Assembly: GCA_013329855.1 (NCBI GenBank)
Contig: DUJI01000133.1
Location: forward strand, 1-6,143
Source of the DNA: Thermoplasmata archaeon
Lineage (GTDB): Archaea; Thermoplasmatota; Thermoplasmata; RBG-16-68-12
Reading direction: 5' to 3'
Length of the DNA: 6,143 nucleotides
This document shows, piece by piece, positions 5,530 through 6,143 of this stretch (the first letter of the stretch is position 1; the number at the start of each line of letters is the position of its first letter). The notes under the pieces are model-generated. The model saw only the letters and a list, made by a program, of their open reading frames with translations, searched no databases and had not been told where the DNA came from. A program made the translations under genes and the position numbers.

Positions 5530-5943
5530 TCAGCCGAAGACGAGCTGGAGCGTGCCGCCGCTGCGGCGGACGAGATCCACGGCCAGGGAATGGGGCAGGT
5601 ACATCCGTCCCCCGCGGTACGGGAAGGCCGGACCAAAGCCCTCTACGGTCCGGAGCGCGCGGGCCGCCGGTTCCTCCGAGATGTAGGCGCTGTCCGTGAG
5701 GTCGCCCGTGACGAGCACGGTGATGGGCAGGCGCAGCGCCCCCGCCTCCGCGTCCGTGAGCACGCGGGCCAACCGCTCGAGTGCCGCGGGATCGAATGCA
5801 TGCTCGTCCCCCTCCCGGGTGCGGCATGCGGGCCGGGTCTCCCGCCGCAGCTGGGCCAGGCTCTTGCGCTCCACGACGAGCCCCGCGTTGAGCCGTCCGA
5901 GCTCGAGGGAGATCCAGCGGTCGATGGCCCCGGGGGAGACCAT
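5530..5943 (-). CDS. DUF61/UPF0216 family archaeal protein
   Basis: The 137-residue product matches the conserved archaeal family DUF61 (UPF0216) in length and motif order: I-D-R-W-I-S-L-E-L-G-R-L-N (7-19), R-K-S-L-A-Q-L (26-32), an acidic/His segment G-D-E-H-A-F-D (45-51), E-R-L-A-R-V-L (56-62), R-L-P-I-T (71-75) and D-S-A-Y-I-S (84-89). The family has no established function that I know of. A frame extending upstream to 6051 would add 36 basic residues covering the promoter and overlapping the divergent zinc-ribbon gene. ATG 5943 is preferred because the family begins just before the I-D-R-W motif and a T-tract box lies 30 nt upstream. No membrane segment is present. Confidence 0.85.
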   Translation of the reverse strand: MVSPGAIDRWISLELGRLNAGLVVERKSLAQLRRETRPACRTREGDEHAFDPAALERLARVLTDAEAGALRLPITVLVTGDLTDSAYISEEPAARALRTVEGFGPAFPYRGGRMYLPHSLAVDLVRRSGGTLQLVFG

Positions 5944-5962
5944 GCGGTCTCCCCAGGTCGGG

Positions 5963-6014
5963 GCGGAGCCAAAAAGCCTTCGGAGCGCCCGCGAAAGCTT
6001 TTTCCCGCCTCCGC
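5963..6014. promoter_or_regulatory. Divergent promoter region with inverted repeat
   Basis: AAAAAGC (5971-5977) and GCTTTTT (5997-6003) are perfect inverted 7-bp arms with a 19-nt spacer. They are flanked by a second pair, GCGGAG (5963-5968) and CTCCGC (6009-6014). The left A-tract lies 30 nt before the DUF61 ATG on the minus strand, and the right T-tract about 40 nt before the proposed zinc-ribbon start. Each arm could therefore be the TATA-like element of one divergent gene. The symmetry could also serve a shared regulator. Confidence 0.4.
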
Positions 6015-6029
6015 TCCATCGGCGCGAAC

Positions 6030-6034
6030 GGAGG
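6030..6034 (+). promoter_or_regulatory. Shine-Dalgarno site before the proposed CTG start
   Basis: GGAGG is spaced seven bases from CTG 6042. Since no standard start codon is available in frame, this site is the main reason for placing the zinc-ribbon start there. Confidence 0.45.
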
Positions 6035-6041
6035 CCTTCCC

Positions 6042-6143
6042 CTGTCCGCATCCCTGTCCTGCACGCGGTGTGGCTACCAGAACCAGCCCGGCTACCAGTT
6101 CTGTTCGAACTGCGGCGCGCCTCTGGGCCCCGCCCCCGGTGCC
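6042..6143 (+). CDS. Zinc-ribbon protein, N-terminal fragment, probable CTG start
   Basis: The 34 visible codons run off the window without a stop. They encode a treble-clef-like zinc ribbon, C-T-R-C-x10-C-S-N-C (C7, C10, C21, C24), followed by G-A-P-L-G-P-A-P, which looks like the start of a Pro/Gly-rich linker. Such N-terminal ribbons usually head longer archaeal proteins with a separate C-terminal or membrane domain, not visible here. No ATG, GTG or TTG occurs in this frame between 5940 and the first cysteine. GGAGG at 6030-6034 lies seven bases before CTG 6042, making that the best start. A sequence error, or a real start elsewhere, is the alternative. The ribbon itself is clear; the start is uncertain. 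Confidence 0.65.
   Translation, partial: MSASLSCTRCGYQNQPGYQFCSNCGAPLGPAPGA

Noticed and set aside
5944..6051. N-terminal extension of the DUF61 frame (36 basic residues)
   Set aside because: It would overlap the divergent promoter and the zinc-ribbon gene; the family begins near the I-D-R-W motif.

Overview
This is chromosomal DNA from a GC-rich archaeon, roughly two thirds G+C by eye. The gene content is archaeal: an MCT-1-like PUA protein, archaeal-type SepF, a DUF61/UPF0216 protein, a KaiC/RAD55-like ATPase, and starts preceded by TATA-like boxes about 27-30 nt upstream instead of Shine-Dalgarno (SD) sites. The protein at 5086-5520 resembles a small family (DUF6015) that I associate with Thermoplasmata. 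A high-GC member of Thermoplasmatota, perhaps uncultivated, is my best guess, but it is inference. I see no mobile elements, CRISPR array, tRNA or rRNA, and the gene content looks like ordinary core genome.

Layout. (1) 2-1297 (+): the 3' part of a tetratricopeptide (TPR) gene whose start lies outside the window, with 12 TPR units. (2) 1377-1874 (+) and 1876-2541 (+): a tight two-gene unit made of a DUF1947/PUA RNA-binding protein and a HAD-family phosphatase, with one base between stop and start. (3) 2519-3463 (-): a ferredoxin-NADP reductase of the thioredoxin-reductase-like type, overlapping the HAD gene tail to tail by 23 bp. (4) 3464-3659: a comparatively AT-rich divergent promoter region. 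(5) 3660-4046 (+): SepF, the predicted membrane anchor of FtsZ. (6) 4053-4934 (-): a KaiC/RAD55-like ATPase, convergent with sepF; a perfect 16-bp palindrome covers both stop codons. (7) 5086-5520 (+): the DUF6015-like protein, divergent from the ATPase. (8) 5530-5943 (-): the DUF61 protein. (9) from about 6042 (+): the start of a double-CxxC zinc-ribbon protein that runs off the end and has no ATG, GTG or TTG start.

The genes form an alternating, very compact divergent/convergent arrangement. Convergent gaps are -23, +6 and +9 bp, and the regulatory sequence sits in three divergent spacers. Apart from the PUA-HAD pair nothing looks like a multi-gene operon, so functional links between neighbours are weak. 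I did not find a clearly new multi-gene system. The points most worth a second look are the palindrome across the sepF/ATPase stops, the probable CTG start of the zinc-ribbon gene, the variant Walker A motif of the ATPase, the inverted repeats inside the sepF and DUF61/zinc-ribbon promoters, and the DUF6015-like protein of unknown function.
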